This document shows, piece after piece, positions 26,285 to 34,759 of a stretch of DNA of 64,000 nucleotides; positions within the stretch are counted from its first letter, which is position 1; each line of letters starts with the position of its first letter. The translations under genes and the position numbers were made by a program. Source of the DNA: an uncultured Clostridia bacterium (GTDB lineage: Bacteria; Bacillota; Clostridia; Lachnospirales; CAG-274); assembly GCA_947628755.1 (NCBI GenBank), contig CANRBC010000005.1, forward strand, positions 1-64,000, in the 5' to 3' direction. The notes beneath the pieces were generated by a model that had not been told where the DNA came from, did not search any database, and saw nothing but the letters and a program-made list of their open reading frames with translations.

Positions 26285-26317
26285 GACCCTCCCTTACAGA
26301 AATTATAAAGGAGGGTC
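26285..26317 (-). terminator. Hairpin between the PFL gene and pepD
   Basis: An 8-bp GC-rich stem GACCCTCC/GGAGGGTC with a 17-nt loop. The minus-strand flank is AT-rich but not a clean T-run; on the plus strand CGTTTTT follows. It probably ends the PFL transcript. Confidence 0.55.
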
Positions 26318-26321
26318 GTTT

Positions 26322-27680
26322 TTAATTCTTGAAGCTATGGATAGGAGCAGGTATCCTGCCGCCTCTCTTTATAAACGCCTCACAGCTAAAGCTGTTTACA
26401 GGCATAACGGGAGCATAGCCCAGAAGTCCGCCAAATTCAACGGTATCTCCTACCTTTGCGCCTATTACGGGAATTATTCTTACTGCGGTAGTCTTGTTGT
26501 TTATCATACCTATTGCCATTTCGTCGGCAATAATGCCCGAAATCGTTTCCGCAGACGTATCCCCGGGTATAGCTATCATATCAAGACCTACTGAGCATAC
26601 GCAGGTCATAGCCTCCAGCTTTTCAAGAGTAAGGGCTCCTGCGTTTACGGCGTCTATCATGCCGTGATCCTCGCTGACGGGAATAAATGCACCCGAAAGT
26701 CCGCCTACATAAGAGCTTGCCATTACTCCGCCTTTCTTAACGTTGTCGTTAAGTATGGCAAGAGCGGCGGTAGTACCTGGAGCGCCTGCCTGTTCAAGTC
26801 CCATTTCGTTGAATATCTCGGCAATACTGTCGCCTACGGCAGGTGTGGGTGCAAGTGAAAGGTCTATTATACCAAAGGGAATACCCATTCTCTTGCTTGC
26901 CTCCTGTGCCACAAGCTGACCGACTCTTGTTATTTTAAAGGCTGTTTTCTTGACAGTTTCGCAAAGAGTTTCAAAATCAGCTCCTCTTACGCTCTCCAAG
27001 GCTCTCTTTACAACGCCGGGACCGCTTACGCCTACGTTTATTACAAGGTCCTTTTCTCCTACGCCGTGGAAAGCGCCTGCCATAAATGGATTGTCCTCTA
27101 CGGCATTGCAGAATACAACAAACTTGGCGCATGCCATAGAGCTGTTATCCCTTGTAAGAAATGCCATTTCCTTTATTATCTCGCCTATTCTCTTGACGGA
27201 GTCCATGTTGATTCCGCTTCGTGAGCTGCCTACATTTATACTGGAGCATATTCTCTCCGTTTCGCTAAGCGCTTCGGGAATACTGTTTATAAGCTCCTTA
27301 TCCGCTTTTGTAGAGCCCTTCTGCACCAGCGCCGAATAGCCGCCTATAAAGTTGACGCCTACCTCCTTTGCCGCCTTATCCAGCGTCTTTGCTATCTCCA
27401 CATAAGAAGAAGTGCTGCAGGAGCTGCCTATAAGAGATATAGGTGTAACGGAAATCCTCTTATTTACAATAGGCACACCGAATTCCTTGCCTATCTCATC
27501 TCCTGTCTTTACAAGGTTTGCGGCATTTTTTGTTATCTTGTCGTATATTTTATCCTTAAGCCTGTTTATATCCGTATCTATACAATCCAGAAGATTTATA
27601 CCCAATGTTATTGTTCTAACATCAAGGTTTGCCTCCCGAATCATTTTATTTGTTTCCTGAACCTCAACTCTTGAAATCAT
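26322..27680 (-). CDS. PFL-family protein (DUF711/UPF0210)
   Basis: 452 residues, the usual length. It has [28 protein letters not shown] at the start (in pieces), [23 protein letters not shown] near 215, and [21 protein letters not shown] near 272. The family has a PFL-like barrel but lacks the glycyl radical chemistry, and function is unknown. It is almost always paired with an ACT-domain gene, as here (15-nt gap). Confidence 0.92.
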   Translation of the reverse strand: MISRVEVQETNKMIREANLDVRTITLGINLLDCIDTDINRLKDKIYDKITKNAANLVKTGDEIGKEFGVPIVNKRISVTPISLIGSSCSTSSYVEIAKTLDKAAKEVGVNFIGGYSALVQKGSTKADKELINSIPEALSETERICSSINVGSSRSGINMDSVKRIGEIIKEMAFLTRDNSSMACAKFVVFCNAVEDNPFMAGAFHGVGEKDLVINVGVSGPGVVKRALESVRGADFETLCETVKKTAFKITRVGQLVAQEASKRMGIPFGIIDLSLAPTPAVGDSIAEIFNEMGLEQAGAPGTTAALAILNDNVKKGGVMASSYVGGLSGAFIPVSEDHGMIDAVNAGALTLEKLEAMTCVCSVGLDMIAIPGDTSAETISGIIADEMAIGMINNKTTAVRIIPVIGAKVGDTVEFGGLLGYAPVMPVNSFSCEAFIKRGGRIPAPIHSFKN

Positions 27681-27694
27681 AATAACCTCCGAAG

Positions 27695-27964
27695 TTAAAT
27701 ACGGTGCATTGAATTGAATATATCTTCTCTCTGGAGTCTTATATCCACACCTATTTCGCTGCCCAAAGAATTAAGCTGGTCAACGACCTCTTCAAAACGG
27801 TGACAGCAGGTCGAAAGGTCTACTACCATCATCATATTGAACCAGCCTGAAACTATGGTCTGTGAAATATCCAATATATTTATTCCGTCCTCTGCAAGAT
27901 AAGAGCATACCTTTGCTATAATGCCAACGCGATCCTTACCCAATACTGTGATTATACCTTTCAT
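27695..27964 (-). CDS. ACT-domain protein
   Basis: About 89 residues, a single ACT domain pair-forming unit ([19 protein letters not shown], then [20 protein letters not shown]). ACT domains bind amino acids and regulate partners. This family (UPF0237) always precedes the PFL-family gene and may regulate it. Two adjacent ATGs (27967 and 27964) follow AGGAGG; the second has better spacing. The promoter is at 27994-28022. Confidence 0.92.
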   Translation of the reverse strand: MKGIITVLGKDRVGIIAKVCSYLAEDGINILDISQTIVSGWFNMMMVVDLSTCCHRFEEVVDQLNSLGSEIGVDIRLQREDIFNSMHRI

Positions 27965-27993
27965 CATAGAGCCTCCTATTGAATATTGCATTT

Positions 27994-28022
27994 ATAATAA
28001 CATACTTCGCGGCTTTTTTCAA
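27994..28022 (-). promoter_or_regulatory. Promoter for the ACT/PFL pair
   Basis: On the minus strand TTGAAA (28017-28022), 17-nt spacer, TATTAT (27994-27999). Confidence 0.7.
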
Positions 28023-28027
28023 TAATT

Positions 28028-28735
28028 TTATTCCACTCTCTTGCCGTTTACGATAATTCTGTAACGGTCGTTGGAAACATCGCAGGTCACAAGCGTTACT
28101 ACTGCGCCTCCTCCGCTTATTATATTGTCCGGCGCAGATATAGAGTGCATAGATTTATCTGCTATACTTCTTACAAGACCCACTCTTTCCTCTGCCTTAT
28201 CCTCGTAGGCAAGAGCCGCGGCATAGGGCTTATCCTTATAGACTGAAAATATCTCGTACTTTCGCCTGCCCTCGGGAGTGTATATATAGAAAAAGGGGTA
28301 TTGCCTGCAATATTCAGCATTTTTATACTCTACCAATCTTCTGAACATAGAGCCGTCGTTCATGCTGTGACCGTATATTATGGTCTGATAGCTGTCAAAG
28401 GCAGGAGTTCTGTAATCGGCAAATATACATCCCGCTATATTTCTGCTGCCGTTAAACGTTGTCTTAAGATAATCCTCATTGTCACGGCTTTGTACTAGGG
28501 GATAGCTTATATTGCCGTCACAGGCATAGAGCCAGCCTATAAAATCGCCGTTTAAATTCTTAAGACTTTCATAATCAACTTCTATAAAATCCTTTTCCTC
28601 TGTTTCGTCGGTATATGTGTGCAAATCGGTATATTCTGTTTCGGCTTTTTTGTACTGCATAGTGGCTGATATAATATAAATAAGGGCAATTACTATTACA
28701 ACCACGCAAATAATTCTTATAACGTTTCTTTTCAT
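28028..28735 (-). CDS. srtB: Class B sortase
   Basis: 235 residues. It has an N-terminal membrane anchor (about 5-25), DFIGWLYACDGNISYPLVQ near 63, the catalytic histidine in IIYGHSMNDGSMFR near 120, the catalytic cysteine in VVTLVTCDVSN near 218, and the arginine in DRYRIIV. Class B sortases attach a few NPQTN-like proteins to peptidoglycan or build pilin polymers. No protein in this window shows a clear sorting motif, so its substrate lies elsewhere. Confidence 0.93.
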   Translation of the reverse strand: MKRNVIRIICVVVIVIALIYIISATMQYKKAETEYTDLHTYTDETEEKDFIEVDYESLKNLNGDFIGWLYACDGNISYPLVQSRDNEDYLKTTFNGSRNIAGCIFADYRTPAFDSYQTIIYGHSMNDGSMFRRLVEYKNAEYCRQYPFFYIYTPEGRRKYEIFSVYKDKPYAAALAYEDKAEERVGLVRSIADKSMHSISAPDNIISGGGAVVTLVTCDVSNDRYRIIVNGKRVE

Positions 28736-28773
28736 GCTTTCACCCTACAAGTCGGCAAATAATTGATACCGTC

Positions 28774-28814
28774 AAAATAGGGTCGTCTCATGTCTTATGT
28801 GACAACCCTATTTT
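28774..28814 (-). terminator. Terminator after the SLH acetylesterase gene
   Basis: AAAATAGGG(T) pairs with (A)CCCTATTTT, plus inner GTC/GAC pairing. It lies just past the stop codon at 28817. Confidence 0.8.
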
Positions 28815-28816
28815 AA

Positions 28817-30115
28817 TTATTCTACCTTTTCAATTTCATCTATGGACTGAGCCTCGGCGTTTTCGTCAGCTTCATTTATCTCGTCGTAAACGAGAGAGTA
28901 TACTGCGTAGGCTGAGCCCTTGTCTATAACGGTTCGTGGATTTACGTTGGGAATAGTATCTCCCCACAGATTCAGAAGAGCAGCATAGCTTTCCTTTGCA
29001 TAGGGCTTTATATCCTCTGCTCTGGCGTAGTCTTCCAATACGGCTGTATCCGTATTCAACTCAACGCCTGCGCTTTTCAAGGCTCTTGCCGTAATAGTGC
29101 AAAGGTCCTGGAGGCTAAGAGCTGCTGACGGGTTAAAATTACCCTTGTCATCGCCTGTAATTATGCCTAATTTCTTTGCTGTGAAGATTGCGGTTGTGTC
29201 TGAGCTGAGTACGTCTACATCAAAGAATGTCTCGCCCATATTTTCCGCATATTCTCCGCCTATTGTCCTTACTATACCGTATGTAAAATCATATCTTGAA
29301 ATATTGTCTGTATTTCCGCCGCTGAATGAAATAAGCTCTGATATATCGCTTCCGCTTTCTCTTAAGCCTTTTGCTATCATATAAGCCACTATCTGAGCGC
29401 CGTAGTGATTAAGGTGGGTATTGTCATGACCCTTGTCGCCCTTTGCTACGTCCTTATATATGGCGTGGAACGCTGCCGTACCGTCAAGACCCTCGTCATT
29501 GTAAAGCTCTGCCGTAAGCTCTGTGGCATCAACACAGGGAATATCAAGTTCCTTTGCAAGCTCTCTTACGCAGTCGTCATAAAGCCCGTGAGTGTCCTTT
29601 ACAGTACCGTCCTCATTAAATGAACGTCTTGATATAGGCGTAATGAGTATAGGCTTTGCGCCCTTTTTCTCTGCTACCTTTATATAATTGGTATAAAGAG
29701 AGTTCTTGAAAGAGCCTTCTGTGTCCTTATCGCCTTCGGGGTCTGTATATCTGTTTTGTATATCCTCTTCGCTTGACTTCTTGGCGTCGTTATGTCCGAA
29801 CTGAATAAGAAGATAATCTCCCTTTTTTAAAGACTTGAGAAGCGTCTGATATTCCTCCTCAACAGTAAGGCTTTTGGAGCTTCTGCCCGACTTGGCAAGG
29901 TCCACTACCTCCGTATCCGGCGTATATTTGCCTAAATACATACCCCAGCCCGCTCTCGGAACTGCATAATTATCATCGCTGCCATATTCGCAGGCTGTGG
30001 AATCGCCTACTATGTAAATTTTGCTCTTTTCCTCCGCCATTGTATTCACTGCTCCCATATTCATTGTAACAATAACGGCAGACAACAGTGCTGCCGACAA
30101 TTTCTTTATTCGCAT
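28817..30115 (-). CDS. Secreted SGNH (rhamnogalacturonan acetylesterase-type) esterase with SLH domains
   Basis: About 432 residues. A signal peptide (about 1-27) is followed by an SGNH hydrolase: block I IVGDSTACEYG near 33, block III QFGHNDAKK near 106, and block V DNTHLNHYGA near 230. About 260-420 contains two to three S-layer-homology-like repeats (DDKGNFNPSAALSLQDL). It would remove acetyl groups from pectin or xylan while bound to the cell wall. The ATG at 30115 follows AAGGAGG by 7 nt. A terminator-like hairpin (30135-30156) abuts this site, so expression may be attenuated. Confidence 0.9.
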   Translation of the reverse strand: MRIKKLSAALLSAVIVTMNMGAVNTMAEEKSKIYIVGDSTACEYGSDDNYAVPRAGWGMYLGKYTPDTEVVDLAKSGRSSKSLTVEEEYQTLLKSLKKGDYLLIQFGHNDAKKSSEEDIQNRYTDPEGDKDTEGSFKNSLYTNYIKVAEKKGAKPILITPISRRSFNEDGTVKDTHGLYDDCVRELAKELDIPCVDATELTAELYNDEGLDGTAAFHAIYKDVAKGDKGHDNTHLNHYGAQIVAYMIAKGLRESGSDISELISFSGGNTDNISRYDFTYGIVRTIGGEYAENMGETFFDVDVLSSDTTAIFTAKKLGIITGDDKGNFNPSAALSLQDLCTITARALKSAGVELNTDTAVLEDYARAEDIKPYAKESYAALLNLWGDTIPNVNPRTVIDKGSAYAVYSLVYDEINEADENAEAQSIDEIEKVE

Positions 30116-30134
30116 GATATACCTCCTTAAAAAC

Positions 30135-30156
30135 AAGGGCTGTAAAAACAGCCCTT
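30135..30156 (-). terminator. Left flank hairpin of element copy 1, terminator abutting the esterase ribosome-binding site
   Basis: A 9-bp stem AAGGGCTGT/ACAGCCCTT with an AAAA loop. On the minus strand it is followed by GTTTTTAAGGAGG, that is, a T-run merging into the esterase Shine-Dalgarno. The same stem core recurs at 30400-30419 on the other side of the element. Confidence 0.8.
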
Positions 30157-30160
30157 AATC

Positions 30161-30398
30161 GTGTCGATAAAATCGACACTCTTGAAAGAAATGCTTTTTG
30201 GCATTTCTTTCAGTTATCTGTAGTAGGAACCAGCCGTGTTTTCCGCAATTTAGGCATAAATGCCTAAATTACAGAAAAGTTCCTGTCCTCAGGCGGGCAA
30301 AGCTCGCCTTGCGGATTAAAGTCTGCGACGCTTTTTTCACAAGCTGTTCTTTATTTTAATTTATATTTACCGTCAAAATATTGTTTTTTGACAGTCTG
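30161..30398 (+). repeat. 238-bp structured dispersed element, copy 1
   Basis: No open frame. Hairpins in order: GTGTCGAT/ATCGACAC (30161); GAAAGAAATGC/GCATTTCTTTC (perfect 11 bp); a composite AGGAAC/GTTCCT enclosing TTTTC/GAAAA and the palindrome AATTTAGGCAT/ATGCCTAAATT; a variable hairpin 30291-30309; GCGGA/TCTGC; a T6 run; an AT-rich tail. Copy 2 at 56270-56507 has exactly the same length and about 94% identity outside the variable hairpin. The ends carry a weak inverted repeat (TGTCGATAAAA left, TGTC-AAAAAA right). It lies between the esterase and the gene at 30424. Confidence 0.85.
30291..30309 (+). other. Hypervariable hairpin inside element copy 1
   Basis: AGGCGGGC AAA GCTCGCCT, an 8-bp stem with one G-T pair. 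The matching 19 nt in copy 2 differ at 12 positions yet still form a stem, while the neighbouring 60 nt upstream are identical. Confidence 0.8.
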
Positions 30399-30399
30399 A

Positions 30400-30419
30400 A
30401 AGGCTGTTCACACAGCCTT
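30400..30419 (+). terminator. Right flank hairpin of element copy 1
   Basis: AAGGCTGT/ACAGCCTT with a TCAC loop, followed on the plus strand by AATTTTATTT. It is a diverged twin of the left flank hairpin, with a compensatory G-C to A-T change at the stem base. It may also act as the terminator of the minus-strand gene ending at 30424, although the minus-strand T-run is poor. Confidence 0.6.
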
Positions 30420-30423
30420 AATT

Positions 30424-30708
30424 TTATTTATCACTTTTTTCCTCTGAATAGCTTTCGTCAAAGTCCTCTGCATCGTAATCGTCAAAGTCTTCGTAATCAT
30501 AGTCCTCATAGTCCATATCATCCAGCTCTGACCAATCGTCGTATGCAAATTCATCAGCCTTATCCTTCAGCTTGATAACAATAATAACTATTGCCACTAA
30601 AACAACGGCAATGCCTATTCCCGCAAAAATAAGGGTCTTCAGCTTATTGTCCTTTTCTACCCTTTTAAGCAGCTGCTTCATCTCCTCGATAGCGTATTCC
30701 GCTTTCAT
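30424..30708 (-). CDS. Small single-pass membrane protein with acidic tail
   Basis: 94 residues. It has a charged amphipathic start (about 1-24), one membrane helix (about 26-46), then an extremely acidic, tyrosine-rich C-terminus with repeated DYEDYD and DFDDYDAEDF. Not a recognised family; similar small proteins are common in Clostridia. AGGAGGGA lies before the ATG. It follows the NUDIX gene by 11 nt. Confidence 0.7.
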   Translation of the reverse strand: MKAEYAIEEMKQLLKRVEKDNKLKTLIFAGIGIAVVLVAIVIIVIKLKDKADEFAYDDWSELDDMDYEDYDYEDFDDYDAEDFDESYSEEKSDK

Positions 30709-30719
30709 AAAAATCCCTC

Positions 30720-31175
30720 CTAATAATTATTGAATTTCTTAAATCTTTTTTCTTTGTTCCTGTACTCGTTGTATTCCACAAAGGCCCGCCTCATCATCTG
30801 CTTTTCATCATGGAATTTAAGCAGATAATAGGCCTCATGTTGCTTATAAAAGCCGGCATCCACAAAGAATTCTTCTGCCTGAGGCTTACAATAAAACGAA
30901 TCGGTTATCATAAGATACCAGTGTACCGTCTTATTGACCATATCATTGGTCCCTCTGAAGGTATACTGAGTTTTACCGATGTATTTTATTATTTCCGCAT
31001 CCGAATCAGTTTCCTCCTTTACTTCTCTCAGGGCTGTCTGTTTATAAGTCTCGCCGTTTTCTACTGTTCCCTTTGGCAAGACCCAACCCATATATCTTCC
31101 ATTTTGGTTTTTATAAAGCAACAGAACCTTACCATTATGAATTACCACGCCGCCGCAGCTAACAGCATCAATCAT
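30720..31175 (-). CDS. NUDIX hydrolase
   Basis: About 151 residues. The Nudix box runs from GTVENGETYKQTALREVKEE (about residues 37-56) and ends TD instead of the more usual TG. VLPKGTVENGE also matches diadenosine polyphosphate or 8-oxo-dGTP hydrolase-like members. It would cleave a nucleoside diphosphate linked to X. The ATG at 31175 has CGGAGGT 8 nt upstream; the longer frame overlaps the promoter at 31230-31258. Confidence 0.88.
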   Translation of the reverse strand: MIDAVSCGGVVIHNGKVLLLYKNQNGRYMGWVLPKGTVENGETYKQTALREVKEETDSDAEIIKYIGKTQYTFRGTNDMVNKTVHWYLMITDSFYCKPQAEEFFVDAGFYKQHEAYYLLKFHDEKQMMRRAFVEYNEYRNKEKRFKKFNNY

Positions 31176-31229
31176 GATAATTACCTCCGATTCTGTCGGG
31201 GTTCTCCCCAACCAACTATAATTGATTAT

Positions 31230-31258
31230 AGTATAACATAATCGGAATATAATTTCAA
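31230..31258 (-). promoter_or_regulatory. Promoter for the NUDIX gene
   Basis: On the minus strand TTGAAA (31253-31258), 17-nt spacer, TATACT (31230-31235). Confidence 0.75.
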
Positions 31259-31313
31259 TAGATAATAACCTCTTTGACAAAAAATATTATTATCTGTAAA
31301 TTTATGCGTTTTT

Positions 31314-32270
31314 TTATTTTAATCTCAAATCCTCGCCTATAAATTTATAAATTTTAAAATTTCCCGTGATTCTTGAAAATATTCTTTCGGAATAGGTCTT
31401 GTTAATATCCGCAAGGCTTAGATTTGTGGATATAACTATGGACTTCCTGTTCAGAAGCCTTGTATTTATAATATCGAAAAGCTCCGGAATAGTGCCTGCG
31501 TTTACTCCCTCCGTACCCAAATCGTCTATTACAAGAAGGTCGCAGTCGTTGAGAAGCATTATTGCTTCCGCCTCCTTTTCGTTTTCCCTGCCGAATCTGA
31601 AACGAGTAAGGCAGGAAAACAGCTTATATGCGCTCATATATACCACAAAATAGCCTCTGTCTATAAGGCTTTTAGCTATACAGTTGCACATAAATGTCTT
31701 TCCTAGTCCCGAATTGCCGTAGAAAAGCATATTTATAGGCTCATTGTCTATGTTATCAACGGCAGCTGTGGTCTCCATAACTATATTGAGCATATTTTCA
31801 TAAGGAGAAATACCGTCGCTGCCCTTTTCCCTTGAAAATCTGTCGTATTTAAAGCTGTCAAAATTTTCAATATCCAGCATAGCGCTTATATTGGAAAGGT
31901 CATAGAGCTTATCGGCAAGTCTTTTGTTGAAGCATTCGCATCTTTTAGAGCCGACTACTCCCGTATCCTTGCATATTTCGCACTTATACCGAGGTTCAAG
32001 AGCTTTGGAGTTTAAGCCCATTTCCGCTAAAATACCTTCCTTTTCGCCGTTGAGCCTTTCTATATTCTCCTTAAAGCTGTCGTTATTTTCTCCCGAAACA
32101 GCGTTTTTAAACAGCTTTACGCCCTCCTGCATTATCTCTGAGTCTATCTCCGCAAGGCGGGGAGCTTTGCCGTATATTTTATTTTTAAATGCCACGGCTT
32201 TGCTTTCGGCATACTCTCTGTCTCTTTCATATTCCTCAAACACGGCGGCGTAAATTTCATCCCTGGTCAT
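31314..32270 (-). CDS. DnaC/DnaI-like AAA+ helicase loader
   Basis: About 318 residues. An N-terminal helical part and a cysteine cluster (YKCEICKDTGVVGSKRCEC near 103-121) come first. The AAA+ domain follows with Walker A LFYGNSGLGKTFMCN near 184, Walker B LLVIDDLGTEG near 249, and the IISTNLS sensor. It loads the replicative helicase, or acts as an IstB-like ATPase. The partner DnaD-type protein directly upstream favours replication. ATG at 32270, overlapping the dnaD-type gene by 14 bp. Confidence 0.87.
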   Translation of the reverse strand: MTRDEIYAAVFEEYERDREYAESKAVAFKNKIYGKAPRLAEIDSEIMQEGVKLFKNAVSGENNDSFKENIERLNGEKEGILAEMGLNSKALEPRYKCEICKDTGVVGSKRCECFNKRLADKLYDLSNISAMLDIENFDSFKYDRFSREKGSDGISPYENMLNIVMETTAAVDNIDNEPINMLFYGNSGLGKTFMCNCIAKSLIDRGYFVVYMSAYKLFSCLTRFRFGRENEKEAEAIMLLNDCDLLVIDDLGTEGVNAGTIPELFDIINTRLLNRKSIVISTNLSLADINKTYSERIFSRITGNFKIYKFIGEDLRLK

Positions 32271-33279
32271 ACTTATTTGCCTTCTTCCTTGCAAGTATTT
32301 TCTCTATTTCCTCATCGGAATATATTCTCTGTTCATAATTTGTAAAGGCATTATTCTGCTTGGGCGTACCCTTATTTGCGCCTTCGCCCTTTGCGGCAAA
32401 TTCGCTGTCCGCCTTTTCCACCGCCCTTACTGTACGTATATCGTTTTTATACCAGTTTTCAATAATTTTGTCCGTGTAGGAAAAAGCTGCTTTTCCTGTA
32501 TTTTCTATGGTCTTGGAGCAGGCTATTTGTATAACCTCTACGGGCATTTTATAGTCCAGTATCCATTTATCTATGTACTTTCTGTCGTTTGCCGTAGGTC
32601 CTCTGTCCGTTATGCCGTAGGCTCTCAGTATTTTGCCGTAGCTTGTGAATATGCTAAGATAATCGGCGGCGGCTTCGCTTGTGGATATGCCTCTTTCCGC
32701 CAAATCCATAGCCGTTTTTTCCATATATCTTATGGGCTTATTGTTGTTGGAGCAGTATGTCACTATCACAATTATAACATCCATGGGAAGTCCCATAGAG
32801 TCATACATACCCATAAGAATTTCACTTTCCTTGGGCGTAAGAGGTCTTGCCATAAGCCTTTCGGAAATAGCAAGCAGCTCTCTTGCCGCCTTGTCGTTTT
32901 CAAGTATCTCAGCTATATCCCTAGGGGAATATCCCGACTTCTGTACAGCAGGTTTTACAGGCTTCTGCTCCGCAGGCTTTTGCTCTGTTTCCTCGGAAAT
33001 ACCAAGAAATTCCACAACAGGCTCTTCTCTGTTTCCGCTTAGTCTGACAAGTCCCTTGTCCTTCCAGTATTTCCAAGCCTTTATTACTTCGCTTTCCAGT
33101 ATGCCCAGCTTCTTCGCTATATAGGAATTATCTACGGACTTTCCCTCGTTTCCGCATCTCAGGGCATATATGTACACAAGGGAATACACGGGAGAAGGCG
33201 GTTCTGCCATATATTTATCTATGAACTTGTTGTCAAGCACCGTATAATCTCTTTTAATATTGAATTTAATATTGCTCAC
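32257..33279 (-). CDS. DnaD-domain replication initiation protein
   Basis: 340 residues. An N-terminal winged-helix part (about 10-80) is followed by two DnaD/DnaB_2 domains: RPLTPKESEILMGMYDSMGLP near 146 and AYGITDRGPTANDRKYIDKW near 215, each ending with the YIxxW-type helix (IENWYKNDI). It primes helicase loading at origins. It starts with GTG after GGAGGAGG and is co-transcribed with the loader gene. Confidence 0.87.
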   Translation of the reverse strand: MSNIKFNIKRDYTVLDNKFIDKYMAEPPSPVYSLVYIYALRCGNEGKSVDNSYIAKKLGILESEVIKAWKYWKDKGLVRLSGNREEPVVEFLGISEETEQKPAEQKPVKPAVQKSGYSPRDIAEILENDKAARELLAISERLMARPLTPKESEILMGMYDSMGLPMDVIIVIVTYCSNNNKPIRYMEKTAMDLAERGISTSEAAADYLSIFTSYGKILRAYGITDRGPTANDRKYIDKWILDYKMPVEVIQIACSKTIENTGKAAFSYTDKIIENWYKNDIRTVRAVEKADSEFAAKGEGANKGTPKQNNAFTNYEQRIYSDEEIEKILARKKANKYDQG

Positions 33280-33337
33280 AAGCCTCCTCCTTTCTTTTAT
33301 TATATATTATATATATTACCACATTACCGTACAAAAA

Positions 33338-34699
33338 TCAAACGCCGCTTTGATGCATTTCTTTTCTAAGCCTCGGTCTTATAAGTGAGAAAAATACAGT
33401 TATTGTAAAAAGCGAACCGACTATATCCGATATGGCACAGGCATAGAATATATTTTCAAGGCTTGTTACCATAGGCAGTACAGCCACAAACACAATATAA
33501 AGTATTTTTCTGAAAAAAGAAACGGGAAAAGCATATTTTATCTTTCCCATAGCCGTAAGACCGTCTACAACGGCATACTGCACAGCCACGCCAAGTATAC
33601 CCAGAGTATATCTCGATAGAAATTCCGAAGCAAGCCCTATGGTATCATTATTCCTGCTGAACACTCTTACAAAAAGGTCGGGTATCGTCTGAGAAAGTAT
33701 AAGAAGTATACCCAGATATGCGGCACACAGCAAAAACACGTATTTAAAGCTATCCATTACCTTTTTGTAATTTCCCGCTCCGTAGTGAAAGCTGAAAAGC
33801 GTTCCGCAGCCTGTCGTAACGCCCTGACCCGGGTTGTTTACAAGTATCATAAAGCTCTGTATTATAGCTGCACAGGCTATATATTTATCTCCCGTAAGCT
33901 CACCGCCGTAGCGTCTGAGCTGTACGTTGAGAAGCACTATCATAAAATTGTCAAGGAGAGTTATGAGAAATGACATAATGCCTATGGACAGTATCCTGCC
34001 CACAGTCCTTACGTTATAACTGCCAAGTCCTATATTTACAGTCAGCTTTTTGCATATAAGGAATCTGAGCACATAGACCATAGTGCATATCTGTGAAATA
34101 ACTGTGGCTATGGCAGCGCCCTGTACTCCCATGTCAAGACCGTATATGAATAAGGAATCTAAAATTACATTTACAACAGCGCCCAGTATTACCGAAATCA
34201 TACCCTCTCTTGCATAGCCCTGCGCCAATATAAACTGATTCATGCCCATACCCATAAGAGATGCAAATGTGCCGGATATGTATATGGTGAAATAAGTCGA
34301 CGCAAGGGGATATATGTTGTCGCTTGCTCCCAGCATATACAAAAGCTCTCTTCTGAAAATAAGAGCAAGAGCCGTAACGCCTAGGCTTATGACGACAAGC
34401 ATAAGTACGGAATTGTTTATTGCTCTTTGAGCCTGCTGTCTGTCGCCTCTGCCTATGCTTATGCTCATAAGAGACGCTCCGCCTATGCCTACCATAAAAG
34501 CAAAGGCTGTAACAGCCGTAAGGGCAGGAGCGCATATTCCTATTGCAGCAAGAGACAGCTCTCCCGTATTCTCAATATTACCGACAAATATCCTGTCCAC
34601 TATACTGTACAGTATGTTAAAAAACTGAGCAAGCATAGCGGGTATGCCAAGTCTTAGCACCAGTCCTGCTATTGACCTTGTGTTAAATTCCTTTTCCAT
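33338..34699 (-). CDS. MATE family efflux transporter
   Basis: About 453 residues with 12 membrane segments. GLVLRLGIPAMLAQFFNILYSIVDRIF at the start (in pieces), GIGGASLMSISIGRGDRQQAQ near 75-95, and NPGQGVTTGCGTLFSFHYGAG near 290 fit MATE exporters. It exports cationic drugs or metabolites with Na or H coupling. The ATG at 34699 follows AGGTGAG. Its promoter lies inside the terminator of the upstream M56 gene (34740-34768). Confidence 0.9.
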   Translation of the reverse strand: MEKEFNTRSIAGLVLRLGIPAMLAQFFNILYSIVDRIFVGNIENTGELSLAAIGICAPALTAVTAFAFMVGIGGASLMSISIGRGDRQQAQRAINNSVLMLVVISLGVTALALIFRRELLYMLGASDNIYPLASTYFTIYISGTFASLMGMGMNQFILAQGYAREGMISVILGAVVNVILDSLFIYGLDMGVQGAAIATVISQICTMVYVLRFLICKKLTVNIGLGSYNVRTVGRILSIGIMSFLITLLDNFMIVLLNVQLRRYGGELTGDKYIACAAIIQSFMILVNNPGQGVTTGCGTLFSFHYGAGNYKKVMDSFKYVFLLCAAYLGILLILSQTIPDLFVRVFSRNNDTIGLASEFLSRYTLGILGVAVQYAVVDGLTAMGKIKYAFPVSFFRKILYIVFVAVLPMVTSLENIFYACAISDIVGSLFTITVFFSLIRPRLRKEMHQSGV

Positions 34700-34713
34700 A
34701 TACTCACCTAAAA

Positions 34714-34759
34714 AAGCCAAAATCTGCTGAACTTTTTTAAGTATAGCAGATTTCGGCTT
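34714..34759 (-). terminator. Terminator after the M56-LCP gene
   Basis: AAGCC plus AAATCTGCT pair with AGCAGATTT plus GGCTT (one bulge), with a 16-nt loop. On the minus strand TTTTTAGG follows and runs straight into the MATE ribosome-binding site. Confidence 0.85.

Noticed and set aside
30161..30398. Retron or DGR as the explanation for the 238-bp element
   Set aside because: No reverse transcriptase gene occurs near either copy and the hairpin order does not match msr/msd or template repeats.
32527..33042. Long open frames antisense to real genes, here opposite the dnaD-type gene and similarly at 20120-20467, 22811-23482, 48559-48963 and 50204-50845
   Set aside because: They lie opposite well-supported proteins, have no ribosome-binding sites and show low-complexity Tyr/Cys/His-rich translations typical of antisense reading in this genome.
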